Source of the DNA: Nannochloris sp. 'desiccata'
Lineage: Eukaryota; Chlorophyta; Trebouxiophyceae; Chlorellales; Chlorellaceae
Assembly (NCBI GenBank): GCA_019044685.2
Contig: JAGTXX020000001.1
Location: 744,001 to 808,000 of the forward strand
Direction: 5' to 3'
DNA: 64,000 nucleotides
Shown here: in pieces, positions 21,340 to 31,397 of the stretch
Layout: each line of letters begins with the position of its first letter
How positions within the stretch are numbered: the first letter of the stretch is position 1
The notes under the pieces: model-generated
Seen by the model: only the letters and a program-made list of their open reading frames with translations
Databases searched by the model: none
What the model was told of the DNA's origin: nothing
Translations under genes and position numbers: made by a program

Positions 21340-24055
21340 CTAAACTTTCAACCCGCTATACTTCTCTCCTCCTGTACCTACACTCGTCTGCTGCTGTTGT
21401 TGAATGTGCGCTCCAGTTCTTCTATAAAACGCTTGTAATCCTTCATCCTCCTTGCACACCTCGGTGTTGACCTCGCTCTTTACCAATTCCACCACCCCTT
21501 GCACCACCTCTTTCGTTATACTGTCCACCCCATGGTCGTAGAAATACAAGTAAGAATTCAATATTTCCACAAATAAATGACCAGGAGCGGATGCAGCGTC
21601 ACCCTTTCGCTCCACAATAGCGAGTTGCTGCTGAGCTGCGTGTGCGATTTTTAGCGCCCGTTTAAGACAAGAAAGAACACCTTGGCTATCACGTACTGGC
21701 GCTTGTTGTGCACTCTGAAAATCACCCTGTTGTTGTTCTTGGTCTTTTAGATTAATAAGCTCGTCTTCTTCTTTTTCTTCAGCCTCTCCATCTTTATTGT
21801 TGCCGTCATCACCGCTTTTCCCGCTCGACTGAGTCTCATTTCCAATTTCCTGCCAATAAAGATGGGCGCAGGACAGAACAGCAAGGCACTGATCTGTTCT
21901 TTTCAACAATTTCGAGCAATACGACACCGCTTTATGCACTAACGCACCTCTATTATCTTGTGTAAAGACTCTACAGCGATGTAAAATAGCGACGATACTC
22001 TGTAAAGCCCGGACCTCTTGTTTTGAATCAGGGATCGATTCTTCAAATAAAGTAAACGCTTGCTCGAAAAATTCATAGCTAGTTATTTCTAAATGAGCGT
22101 CTTCTGAAGAAGAAAGCGCTGCAGAAAGGAAGAGATTCAGTGCTAACTCAGCTGCCCGAGCATCGGCTACTGCAGAAACCGCCTTGTGTAAAAATCGATA
22201 CCACTTTTCCAAAGACGCTGAAGACGTGTTTGCAGCAGCATCGCCGCTACCACGAGGGGTCTTTTGTAAGCTCTTCTGAATTGTTTGCAAAGAGATAAAA
22301 CAGATTGGGGGAATAGCAGCTGCAGCACGTATGGGTCCCCCGGTCAACACTTTCTTTAGCACCATATCAAAAATATCATACTGACTTTCAGGATCCTCAT
22401 CAGCGTGCAAAGCATGCATCACTCTCGCCAGCACAGCGGCATCTTCACCAACATCTTCATCATCTAGCACTATCCCTTCAACACCAACGACCAAAGGATC
22501 TATAAAACTAAAGAATATCTCGACCTTCTCAACAGAATCCACTCGATTTCCAGATTTTATCAGAGCTTCTGCTATTTTTCGAGCAGTTTCTCTGCGTTTT
22601 CCTGGGCTTAACAAACCCAAAAGAGGGGCGAAATGGTCCAATCCAAGCACTGCTAAGACACCGTACCTCTCCAACGGCGAAGAAAGCAAATTCGCAAGCT
22701 GGCGTTCAGCTCGAGCATCTGCTGCCACTGCTCGGCTTTTCAGCGCTTCGTGGCAAGTCTTCAGAACGTCATCCACATAATCCAATCTTTCAGGATATAC
22801 AGCTCCAGAGAAGGCTAACAAACCCGAATATACAGCAGCAAGGTCTGCAGCAGGCATCGAAGGGTGTTCTTCAATCGACTTGGTAGCAGCTGCACTCATT
22901 TTTGAAAATGCGCCAGCTGTATCCAGTTCTTTCACTACGCTTGGTTCTCGAGAAGCATAGCTAGCAAGGCGTTCTAACAACGAACCCATAACAGACGCCA
23001 GCTTCACACCAGGTTGAAGCTGAGGTAATGCGCCCAAAAGTGCTTCTAAGGTACCGACATGGAAGTCATCCGGAAATGCTGCAGCCACACATTGCATCAA
23101 ATAACCCTGTGCAAGTTCATCTTTACACGCTACAACCTGCTCAAGTACTCTAGGAAGCACTACATCACGATACAACTGGAAGGTAAGGCCTTCCAATTGA
23201 GATAGCTGCGTTAAATTTTTACCGACCAAGTCCGCAAGCTGAGCCCTTTCCCTTTCTCGTTGTTCTTGGCCGCGAGGTCCCCCTTGATGCTTCATTCTCA
23301 CCCATAATTTATTCATTTCAGTGAAATTTGCAAGTAGAAACTCCACTGCGTCAACAACATCGCCACTTTCACCACCTTCGTAAGCACTTCCCGAGTCTGG
23401 CAGCAACCCTCGGCAACATTGAACTAGATACGCTCTTAAAAATAAGCCACGGGTGGGGTGTTGTACACCTTTACACATATCAGCCATATCTTGGAGCAAC
23501 AACTTCGCTGGGGCTTCTTTAGAACGTATATAACACGCTCCCACGGTGCATAGTAAATATAAACGGGGCAAGACATTGCCAGCGTGTTGAACAAGTTCGT
23601 ATAAATTTGCAAAAGAACGATTTTTAGAAGGTTCTTCCCCAAAATAGGATTCTAATCCACGTAACTCGTCATTGACTTGGACGTAGAGTTCGTAGTATTT
23701 CTGAGGGCCGAGGAGAGAGGTTCGTAATTCTCCGAGAAGAGCGGCCGAGTGGCGGAGAGCCTCTTGCATGTTGTCTTCATCCTGTATTAATATTCAAAGG
23801 GAGGGAAAATGATGGTTGAAAAAAGTGTGCTAGAGTACATTCGAGGGAAAGGGAGTTCATACAGGGAAATGAGATAGGAATAAAAAAAAAGTTGAAACTG
23901 TGGAGAGTCGTGTGTTTCCGCGCAAAGACGACTGAACATCCTTGGATCATACTCACGATAGCTTTGCGCATATAGAACGCGCATTTCTTGACGTTCTTAG
24001 ATGCTTGAGCTATCCATGAATCTTGCTCATCTTGAGCGTATCCTCGCTCAGCCAT
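21340..24055 (-). CDS. VPS35: VPS35, retromer cargo-selective subunit
   Basis: Two exons (24055-23957, 23781-21340) give 846 aa. The short first exon encodes MAERGYAQDEQDSW and KNVKKCAFYMRKAI; the second begins DEDNMQEALRHSAALLGELR. The family hallmark PRLYLL lies near residue 105 (NVLPRLYLLCTVGACY), which in yeast and human binds VPS26. The rest is the alpha-solenoid ending in the VPS29-binding part. A charged Glu/Lys/Asp insertion (EAEEKEEDELINLKDQEQQQ) is found in the C-terminal third. VPS35 is the backbone of retromer, which retrieves receptors from endosomes. The intron falls between KAI and DED, at the expected place in the family N-terminus. The gene is divergent to TAF12. Confidence 0.95.
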
Positions 24056-24466
24056 TGGGAAGGCAAGGGGATCGATCGATCGGTTCAAAGGTCAGAAAGT
24101 GAAAGAAACGCTCTTCCGCACGCAGCAGAGAATGTTCAGGATATCTACAAATTCTTCAAAATGAAAGTAAAATAAAATGCTAGGGGTTGGGTTTCATGCG
24201 GAAGGTTTAAGGGGGCCCACAAAAAAAAGTGTTTGAATATGTTTTAAAGGCTTTTCGCAGTGAGTTTCATCTCACATGCAATATATTGATCATACTGTAG
24301 TCTTATTAAAATACATCGCAAGGTTCTCTGACCAGTATTGACGTCTGGCCTCGAAATTTACTAGTGATCATTTTATTTGTGCGCAAATCAATTCACCCTG
24401 GTCGTTATTTTCGATCCTCGAGTATATATCAAGCTAGGAGAATTGATGAATTGAGCGGTATAGGCT
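24056..24466. other. Divergent promoter region between VPS35 and TAF12
   Basis: AT-rich. Contains an ATCGATCGATCG run near 24071 just upstream of the VPS35 start and a TATATAT run (24423-24429) 38 bases before the TAF12 start. Confidence 0.4.
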
Positions 24467-25870
24467 ATGTCGGCACCAAGTAGGTCAAATTTTACTTCTT
24501 CTAAATTATATATCTTGAATCACTGTTCTTCATACAGCATATCTCCTCTGCTGCCAATCCTATAGACGGAAAGTGATGTTTACAAGGCAGTCAGTGTGCT
24601 AATACCTTCTCTAACGCCTGCCGAACCAAACAAATAACTTGCAGATAATAATAATGGCCAGCTCGGCGGCAGCATCCCGACCATTGGCAAAGTCACTGCT
24701 GCCCAAGCTTATGCTCAAGCCCAACAACTACAGAATCAAGCTCAGTACAAGGCACAAATGGCCGTCCAGGCTCAGCAGCAAACAGCAGGTACTCTTCCAG
24801 GGCACCAACAATTACCGCAACCCCGCCCCACTGCGCAGCCAATCGCAGTAAATCCAGCAGATCATATGCAATGGAATGAATTCTTTGCTGAAAAACCAGA
24901 CTTTAAGCCTTTAGCATTCGATCAAGCAAATCCAGTATCCCAAAGGAGACTACAAGAAGAATACAAAAACTGGCGAACACAAAGAATTCAGTTATTTCAC
25001 CAACGACACCAACAAGCGAATGCCGCAACCGCCGCCGCCGCTAATGCAGCAGCACGACCTCCATCGCAACCTACAATCACCCCAGCTGCTCGTTTAGCAT
25101 CCACATCTGCGGCAACAACGACGTCTCTACAACAACGAGCCTTAGAATCCCAAAATCAGGCCCTTAAGAAACTTTCCGGGCAATTTGCCTTCATTTCCAA
25201 ACCAGCAACAAACGAAGAAAAGACGTTCCTACCGAACAATAGACTCACCTCCCTCGCAAAAAAAGCGTATGGCGACCTTGCAGTAGGTAAACTCACTCCA
25301 GATGCAGCTGCAGGGATGAAGCTCCTCGCTGCAGACTTTTCAAAAGAGGCTATTTCATATGCAATCGCAGCTGCAAGAAGAAAACGGGCTAAGAAACTGG
25401 ACCCTGCTGACGTGGCTGTGTACCTACAACACACGTGGGGCATAGAATTACCTGGATTTAGTATTACAAAAACAGCAGGAGTAAGTGGGGGAGGAGGTGG
25501 TGGTGTAGTGGCACCGTACAAGAGGCTTTCAGCGAGTGAAGTGCACAAGGCAAAGCTAGCGGCAGTGCGGCGGGGGAACGTTGCTCAAACCAGACTAGGG
25601 GTACCTGGTAGTGGTACTGGTACTGGTGGGACTAGTGGAGGTGGTGTAGGGCCTTCTGGAGTTCCCCCTAGGACGTCCCCTACTACTGCTGTCACAGGAG
25701 GCGGCGGAGGGAAAGGGGTGCAGAAGAAAAAAATCACCTCCAAAGCAGCATACGCAGCGTCACTTGCTGCAAGGGAAAAGGGTGGTGGTGGTAGTGAGAG
25801 TGAAGAAGAAGGCCTTGATCGAGAAGAGAGTGGAGATGAAATGGAAGAAGATATGCCAGATATTATCTAG
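24467..25870 (+). CDS. TAF12: TAF12, TFIID/SAGA histone-fold subunit
   Basis: A 13-base first exon (24467-24479) joins via GTAGGT and TTGCAG to exon 24645-25870; the splice restores an Asn run (MSAPNNNNGQLGG) and gives 412 aa. The histone fold is at about residues 200-276 (LPNNRLTSLAKKAYGDL ... KLDPADVAVYLQHTWGI), ending in the family signature ELPGF. The N-terminus is Gln/Ala-rich. The tail is Gly-rich and then acidic. TAF12 pairs with TAF4 in TFIID and with ADA1 in SAGA. Both the fold and the WGIELPGF ending are strong family marks. Confidence 0.88.
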
Positions 25871-25987
25871 ATAAGATGAATATCTTTCCATCTTTCTTTA
25901 GTTTTTGATTTTTTGTGAGACTCTCCTCCGTGCCTTTTCATGATCGGGCACCATAGCTGAGTGCACTGTTAAATGTACATATACATG

Positions 25988-27307
25988 TTAAAGAGAAAAC
26001 TTATAACTTAAATCAAAGGCATAATTACTACTCAACGTAGGGCTCTGTCCTCTAAAACCAGCTCCCCCTCCAACACCGCCAAGGATCGCCATCAACATCC
26101 CATCCAGACCGCCACCCATCGTTTGGGGAGGAGCACCCCCATAACCACCACCACCACTTTGAGCACCTAATCCTGCCTGGTGTAATGTATGCCACATCCC
26201 AAGCAATAAATCTCCATAGGTAATATCCTTTCCACCCTTTTGTTCAATAGCCTTAATAAATGAAAATGTCGCTGCTCCCGTCGGAACCCCTCCAGATAAC
26301 TTTGCAGTATCTGCTGCTGTTTCATGATCGCTAGAGGCACTGAATTGAACTGCAAATCCACCTCCAGTACCCTTCCAGGCACGTGTCTGCCCAGCATATG
26401 CAGAATTCCACGTGATGACTCCATTATTAACAATTGCTTGGTACGGTAAATCAAGAACCGACCCGCTGTGACATGCATCAATAATAGCGTGCAAGCGGAC
26501 ACCTTGTGGTAATGGATTAACTAATCGCATGTTTATCTCATCATCCAAGATTTCTCCAGCTCTTTGAAAATCCATAGGACACAAAGTCTCGTTCATGCCA
26601 TCCATCTCCTCTCCTGTCATATCCCTTTTCTGACCGCCATGACCTGAGTAGTGAAATACAAGACTATCCCCTGGTTGAGCGCCTGTGATTAGCCATTGCA
26701 TTCCCATAAACATGTTTGCCTTTGTTGGGCGACGCATTGGGTCTGGGTGGGTCTCTTTAAACATTAAAATGTTCTCATCTGTAAAGCCAAATTTTGATTT
26801 AAGCATAAATTCTATACAATTAGCGTCATTTTCACAGCCATTTAGTGTGCATGACGTGCCACGGTAGTTGATTCCACAGATGAAAGCGCGTTTTTTGGGA
26901 CCGCCTGCTGGTGGCATGGCTGGGGGTGGTGCTTGGCTGAATTGTTGTTCGGGGAGATGGGCGGTAGGCGGGGGTTGGTAGCCAGCCCAGTTGCCGGCTT
27001 GTTGCTGGTTCCACATACGGCTTAAAGTAGGAAGCCAGGGTTTTGAGACTGTACACAGCTTGCCTGGGTACCTGTAAAAATAGAAAAAATAAGGGTTTTG
27101 TGAGATCAAGGTGGAACAGGCGGTGATTGGTGTGTTGCTTGTTTGTATCAGTACTGGTGAGACTTACCCTTCTGGAGCATCTTCTAGCTCAGAAGCATTT
27201 CTTGTGTGCAATGTAATGGCTGAGCCGGTTTCATAGGCGTAGAATGATTCACAAACTTTGGCAGGGAAATCTTCTGAAATCTCCTCGATGAACGCATCCA
27301 TACGCAT
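25988..27307 (-). CDS. Type I-like metacaspase, copy 1
   Basis: Two exons (27307-27168, 27071-25988) give 407 aa. The p20 domain carries the catalytic pair His about 191 (FHYSGHGGQ) and Cys about 247 (IIDACHSGS), plus the substrate-pocket region KTL-like ETLCPMD. The C-terminal p10-like half (GFAVQFSASSDHETAAD, GAATFSFIKAIEQ) follows, with a Gly-rich insert. The linker before p20 is Pro/Gln-rich. The N-terminus is not an LSD1 zinc finger; the separate first exon encodes about 46 residues with a Cys, and its role is unknown. Metacaspases cut after Arg or Lys and act in stress and cell death. A second metacaspase lies directly upstream on the same strand. Confidence 0.9.
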
Positions 27308-27647
27308 TTTGGCGAGAATTAAAGCGCTCTTTACTGTACTGTATACTGATGAATATCTAAGCAAAGCGAACAGCAGACAAGATTATATCTTAGAGCGATA
27401 TAACTTAAAGTCTTGCTCTTTAAAATTAGTCTAGCAGAATCTTATTCAATTTAGTCGTTATAGGCTGTCAAATACTGAACTTTAGAATCCAACATTAATC
27501 AAAAAAATTGAGTTCGACACGAAATTGTTAAAGTAAATACTCAGAGAAGAAGAAATAAAGTAAAAAGTCTTCAACAAGCACTACTGCCCGCTCGAGGAGA
27601 GCGATACAGAAAATAAGAGTAAACAATAAATTCATTGGAATGATACA
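27308..27647. other. Spacer between tandem metacaspases
   Basis: AT-rich. Promoter side of copy 1 and 3' flank of copy 2. No ORF. Confidence 0.4.
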
Positions 27648-28820
27648 CTAAATTTCCATCTTGTAGTTCAGATCAAATGCATAATTCGCCGACATCACTG
27701 GCTCCTGCCCTCGAAACCCTCCTCCTCCACCTAATAACAAGCCACCAAGAAATCCACCACCGCCGCCGCCACCACCGCTCGCACCCAGCCCCGCTCTAGC
27801 TAAAGTATTATACATCTCAACTAACAAATCCCCATAACCAATAACCAACCCTCTTCTCTCCAACGCAGAGATAAAACTAAACGTCGCTGCACCAGTAGGA
27901 ACCCCTCCAGACAACTTTGCCGTGTCCGCCGCTGTTTGATGATCACGACTCGCCCCAAACTGCACTGCGAAACCTCCATTTGTGCCTTTATAGGGGTTAT
28001 TCATACTAACCCCAGGCATGACTTCAGACTCCCAACGGAGATACCCATGATGGCACGTGGCGGTAAAAGGTAGATCTAAAACTGATCCAGAATGACAGGC
28101 ATCTATAATTGAATGTAACTTCACCCCTTGCGGCAACGGATTCACTAACATTCTATTCAAATCATCGTCCACAATTTCGCCGGCGTACCTGTGATCCACA
28201 GGGCACAACGTTTCATTTAGGCCGTCAGCTTCAATTCCCAGAGGATCCCGTTGTTGGCTGCCATGGCCGCTATAATGAAAAACAAGGCTATCACCGTGGT
28301 GTAGACCCGTCATAAGCCATTGAATGCCGGAAAATATATTATTTTTAGTAGGGCGTCTACTAGGATCGGGATGGTCGTCGGTCATGAATAAGATTGCGTC
28401 TTCTCGGAAACCTAGTCGGTGAGTTAATAAATAGTGCATGCAGCGAGCGTCGTTGATGCATCCTTGGAGTTGACTAGGAGAACCGAAGTAATTGATTCCG
28501 ACGATTAAAGCTTTTTTGCGAGGGCCTCCTGGAGGGGGCATTGCATGGGGTATAGAAGCGGCGGCAGCGGCGGCGGCAGCGGGATTGTAGAGAGCTCCAG
28601 AAGGAGGAGTTCCTGCTCGTGTTGTAGTTGGAATACCCATTGCAACACCGTTTCCTTGATATTTCTGGTTTGATAGTTGGGTTTCTACAGCGCTGCCGAT
28701 TTGGACGCAAGAGTCAATAAGTTGGTTTCTGTTCGCCATTGGCGGAACCACTTGGCCGTTCTCATATAAATAGTCACGAAGTTGTTGATCCGTCCAGCCA
28801 CTGAAAAATTCTGATGCCAT
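27648..28820 (-). CDS. Metacaspase, copy 2, with SAP/Ish1-like N-terminal domain
   Basis: One exon, 390 aa. The p20 core has His 186 (FHYSGHGSQ) and Cys 242 (IIDACHSGS) and the p10-like half (GFAVQFGASRDHQTAAD, GAATFSFISALE). The tail has a long Gly run (GASGGGGGGGG). The first 42 residues (WTDQQLRDYLYENG ... MANRNQLIDSC) form a short two-helix pattern, W-x3-L-x2-Y-L-x3-G ... R-x2-L, like SAP or Ish1/Msc1 repeats of stress and nuclear-envelope proteins. This domain is absent from copy 1. An Ala run (nine Ala) joins it to the protease. The two copies share the tandem arrangement and about 55-60 percent of the core by eye. Confidence 0.88.
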   Translation of the reverse strand: MASEFFSGWTDQQLRDYLYENGQVVPPMANRNQLIDSCVQIGSAVETQLSNQKYQGNGVAMGIPTTTRAGTPPSGALYNPAAAAAAAASIPHAMPPPGGPRKKALIVGINYFGSPSQLQGCINDARCMHYLLTHRLGFREDAILFMTDDHPDPSRRPTKNNIFSGIQWLMTGLHHGDSLVFHYSGHGSQQRDPLGIEADGLNETLCPVDHRYAGEIVDDDLNRMLVNPLPQGVKLHSIIDACHSGSVLDLPFTATCHHGYLRWESEVMPGVSMNNPYKGTNGGFAVQFGASRDHQTAADTAKLSGGVPTGAATFSFISALERRGLVIGYGDLLVEMYNTLARAGLGASGGGGGGGGFLGGLLLGGGGGFRGQEPVMSANYAFDLNYKMEI

Positions 28821-29135
28821 TATAGAGTGAAGAGTTTTAGAAGCAGAGAGATCGTTGGCTTCTTTAAGGAAATCAGCGCATTATATATTATTTACGAGTT
28901 TGAATTTAAATCAAGTGATCAAGACCACAAAATCCGCCCTTGAGCTGCTCCCAGCGTGTTTTTAAGCTATACTCAAGGTAATCAACAATACAATACGGTG
29001 ATAATCGATGTTGATCGAGCCTAAAACCTTCACACGCCTGTGGCTTTCTTCAATGAGACATCTTGAAGTTCCACGTCACCCCTCTCGTTTCGGTTATTTT
29101 CTCCCAATCCCCGATCACATTCCCATTACTGAAAT
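28821..29135. other. Divergent promoter between metacaspase copy 2 and the USP gene
   Basis: AT-rich region with a near-palindromic TATATATTATTTA near 28881. No ORF. Confidence 0.35.
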
Positions 29136-30689
29136 ATGATTCAATCATTCAAGATCATACAAAACCCTGTCGAGGTGGGGGCAGCCCTTATTCCCCCTAC
29201 ATTTGTTCGAAATCAGCAATTGATTTCGAAAGTCACTGTTCGCTCACGGATCTCCTATAACCTCGCTGTAAGCCCTACTCGACATTACTGTGGAAGGCAA
29301 CAAACTAAGTCGATTGTCGTCACAGCAGTTGCTGCTTCTGAAAGCTCCCCCACTCCTAAAAATAATAGTGTTAAAAGTGGCAGTCGAAACATTGTCATTG
29401 CCGTCGACACCTCCCCAGCTGCTCAAGCTGCCTGTCGCTGGGCCTTACAAGAACTCATCCGTCCGGGAGATGTCGTCCATTTAGCCCACTGCATACCTTC
29501 TTTTCCCAGCCAAGGGCTGTATACTTTACCAGATGGCCGCTTAGCGGTAGTTAATTTTGAAAAATTACTCCACAATGAAAAAGAGTACTTGAGGGCAGCA
29601 GAAAGAGTAGTATCTGAGTGGGCATGGGAAATCTTCTATCCCGCAAATATCCCCTATATTGTAGATGTTATTAAAGAGCAAGATGCTCTTTTAGGAGATA
29701 AAAGAGGTATTGCGAATTTGTTATGCAAAAAAGCCGAGGAGCTCAATGCCTGTGCCCTTGTTCTTTGCCCTCATGGACGAGGAGGCTTAGGGGAACTGTT
29801 GATGGGAAGCGTTGCCGCAGATTGTGGGAGATACTGTAAAGACACCCCCGTAGTCCTACTGCACGAACCGGCACGTATGAATGGGACTAAAAAGAAAGAC
29901 TCAGCGGTGACCTGGTTGAGTAATTTACTAGTACGAGAGTTCGGCCATCCTGACACAGTAGGCACTGCTGCCGAATTGATAGCCGAATCTGCTGCAAATG
30001 GACCAATGCATACCGGAAGAGACAGCTCTAGCACCAAAAAGAAACCAGAATCTTTGGACTCTTCTGAATTTTCTTCTTTCTCGTCTTTGTCTTCTTCAGA
30101 TAACAATTTGATAGGACAAGCTGTAGGCGAGGTCCCTGGTGCAGAAATAGACTTTTCTACCCCTTCGCAACAAGACACATCAGGCAAAAATCACCAAGGA
30201 AAAGAAAGAACAATCGTTGTTGCAGTTGACGATACCGAAGCCTCGAGCCACGCTGCAGCCTGGGCTGCTCACCATATGTACCGACAAGAGGGAGATAAAT
30301 TACATTTGCTCCACGTAATTCCATCTTTACCAAGTGTTGCATACGGAGCTGGGCCTATGGCTGGCCTTTCAAGCTCATTTTTATATGTCGTTGAACCCCC
30401 AACCTCGGCGTATAGAGAGGCCACTGAAAAGTATATGGAAAAGCGTTTCCATGGGATGCTGCGGGATGCTGGGGTGGAGTTTACAAGCGATATCTTATTA
30501 GAAATGATGGATGGAGGAGTGCAGGGGGTAGGTCAGGCGTTATTGAATAGAGCAGAGGAGGTGGGTGCGTCGGCGGTGGTCGTCGGGAGTCGGCATGGGA
30601 CGGGGGGAATAGGAGAGCTGCTGCTGGGGAGTGTGGGACAGTGGCTGGCTCATCATTCATTGCACATACCTGTAATCATTCTGCATTAG
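29136..30689 (+). CDS. Plastid protein with two universal stress protein (USP) domains
   Basis: One exon, 517 aa. The first 65 residues are Ser/Arg/Val-rich and carry few acidic residues, consistent with a plastid transit peptide. Two USP domains follow: about 86-245 (RNIVIAVDTSPAAQAACRW ... CPHGRGGLGELLMGS) and about 356-517 (RTIVVAVDDTEASSHAAAW ... VGSRHGTGGIGELLLGS). Both keep the G-x-G...G(S/T) loop of the ATP-binding USP class. A Ser-rich linker joins them. Single-domain USPs act as dimers, so fusion would make an intramolecular pair. Targeting is inference. Confidence 0.85.
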   Translation: MIQSFKIIQNPVEVGAALIPPTFVRNQQLISKVTVRSRISYNLAVSPTRHYCGRQQTKSIVVTAVAASESSPTPKNNSVKSGSRNIVIAVDTSPAAQAACRWALQELIRPGDVVHLAHCIPSFPSQGLYTLPDGRLAVVNFEKLLHNEKEYLRAAERVVSEWAWEIFYPANIPYIVDVIKEQDALLGDKRGIANLLCKKAEELNACALVLCPHGRGGLGELLMGSVAADCGRYCKDTPVVLLHEPARMNGTKKKDSAVTWLSNLLVREFGHPDTVGTAAELIAESAANGPMHTGRDSSSTKKKPESLDSSEFSSFSSLSSSDNNLIGQAVGEVPGAEIDFSTPSQQDTSGKNHQGKERTIVVAVDDTEASSHAAAWAAHHMYRQEGDKLHLLHVIPSLPSVAYGAGPMAGLSSSFLYVVEPPTSAYREATEKYMEKRFHGMLRDAGVEFTSDILLEMMDGGVQGVGQALLNRAEEVGASAVVVGSRHGTGGIGELLLGSVGQWLAHHSLHIPVIILH

Positions 30690-30712
30690 TAAAGATCGAT
30701 CCATTTTTGCCT

Positions 30713-30717
30713 TGTAA
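30713..30717 (+). terminator. Candidate TGTAA poly(A) signal of the USP gene
   Basis: TGTAA lies 24 bases past the TAG stop. Confidence 0.5.
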
Positions 30718-30720
30718 CAT

Positions 30721-31104
30721 ATGTATGAAAAACATCTCGTGTTGCTTACCCCTTCTCCCTTGACGAGCTCAGGTGAGCCGCCTCAACATCTCTTTAAACT
30801 CTTCAGATATTTTTAGCAAATTTTAGGTTGAAATCTCGGTGCATATCACAAATAGGCAAAAGAAAACCAGTGTCTCTAAATACCTACACACCGACTCTTG
30901 CTGCACAATCCAGCACTTGTAATCGAGCAAGGTCCAAGTGCATTGACGAGCTCTCCCCCTCTCAAGTATAGTAGACTTTCCAGCAGCCGAAATGATGAAG
31001 AAGAAATGGAAGACACTAAACCTAAAGCAGAGAGACCTAGCTATTTACTTACTACCACTGAAGAAGAACCTAAGAACAGTGGTTTGGAAGGAGAAGATGA
31101 CTAG
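30721..31104 (+). CDS. Candidate small spliced acidic protein
   Basis: The first exon (30721-30772) encodes MYEKHLVLLTPSPLTSS and ends at a CAG|GTGAGC donor. Joined to 30914-31104 it gives 80 aa; a second AG at 30929-30930 would also keep the frame. The C-terminal half is acidic (NDEEEMEDTK, TTTEEEPKN). No family is recognised. It starts only four bases after the TGTAA of the USP gene, so it could also be part of that 3' end. Confidence 0.35.
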
Positions 31105-31397
31105 AGTTCTTTATATTATCAGAAATTTTCAAATAATTTAGACTAGTTTTTTAGAGGCTACCACTTTTTTTTGGCCAGCGAGCGTTTTAATAACTTGCCC
31201 TCACACATCCATAAATGGATTATGTGTGGCAATGGACTGCGGGGTCTTATACTCCCACGGAGCTAATGTTTTCTTCCTGTTTGAGCGTTTTGTTCCCTAT
31301 ATCTATACTTCCCTTTGCTTTGCTTAAAAATGCAGGCTTGTTTTCACATATGTGTAATCATTACTTCACACCTTGCGAATGAATTATTTATTTAACA

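Noticed and set aside
24639..24851. Plus-strand frame with MASSAAASRPLAKS
   Set aside because: It is an out-of-frame reading of TAF12 exon 2.
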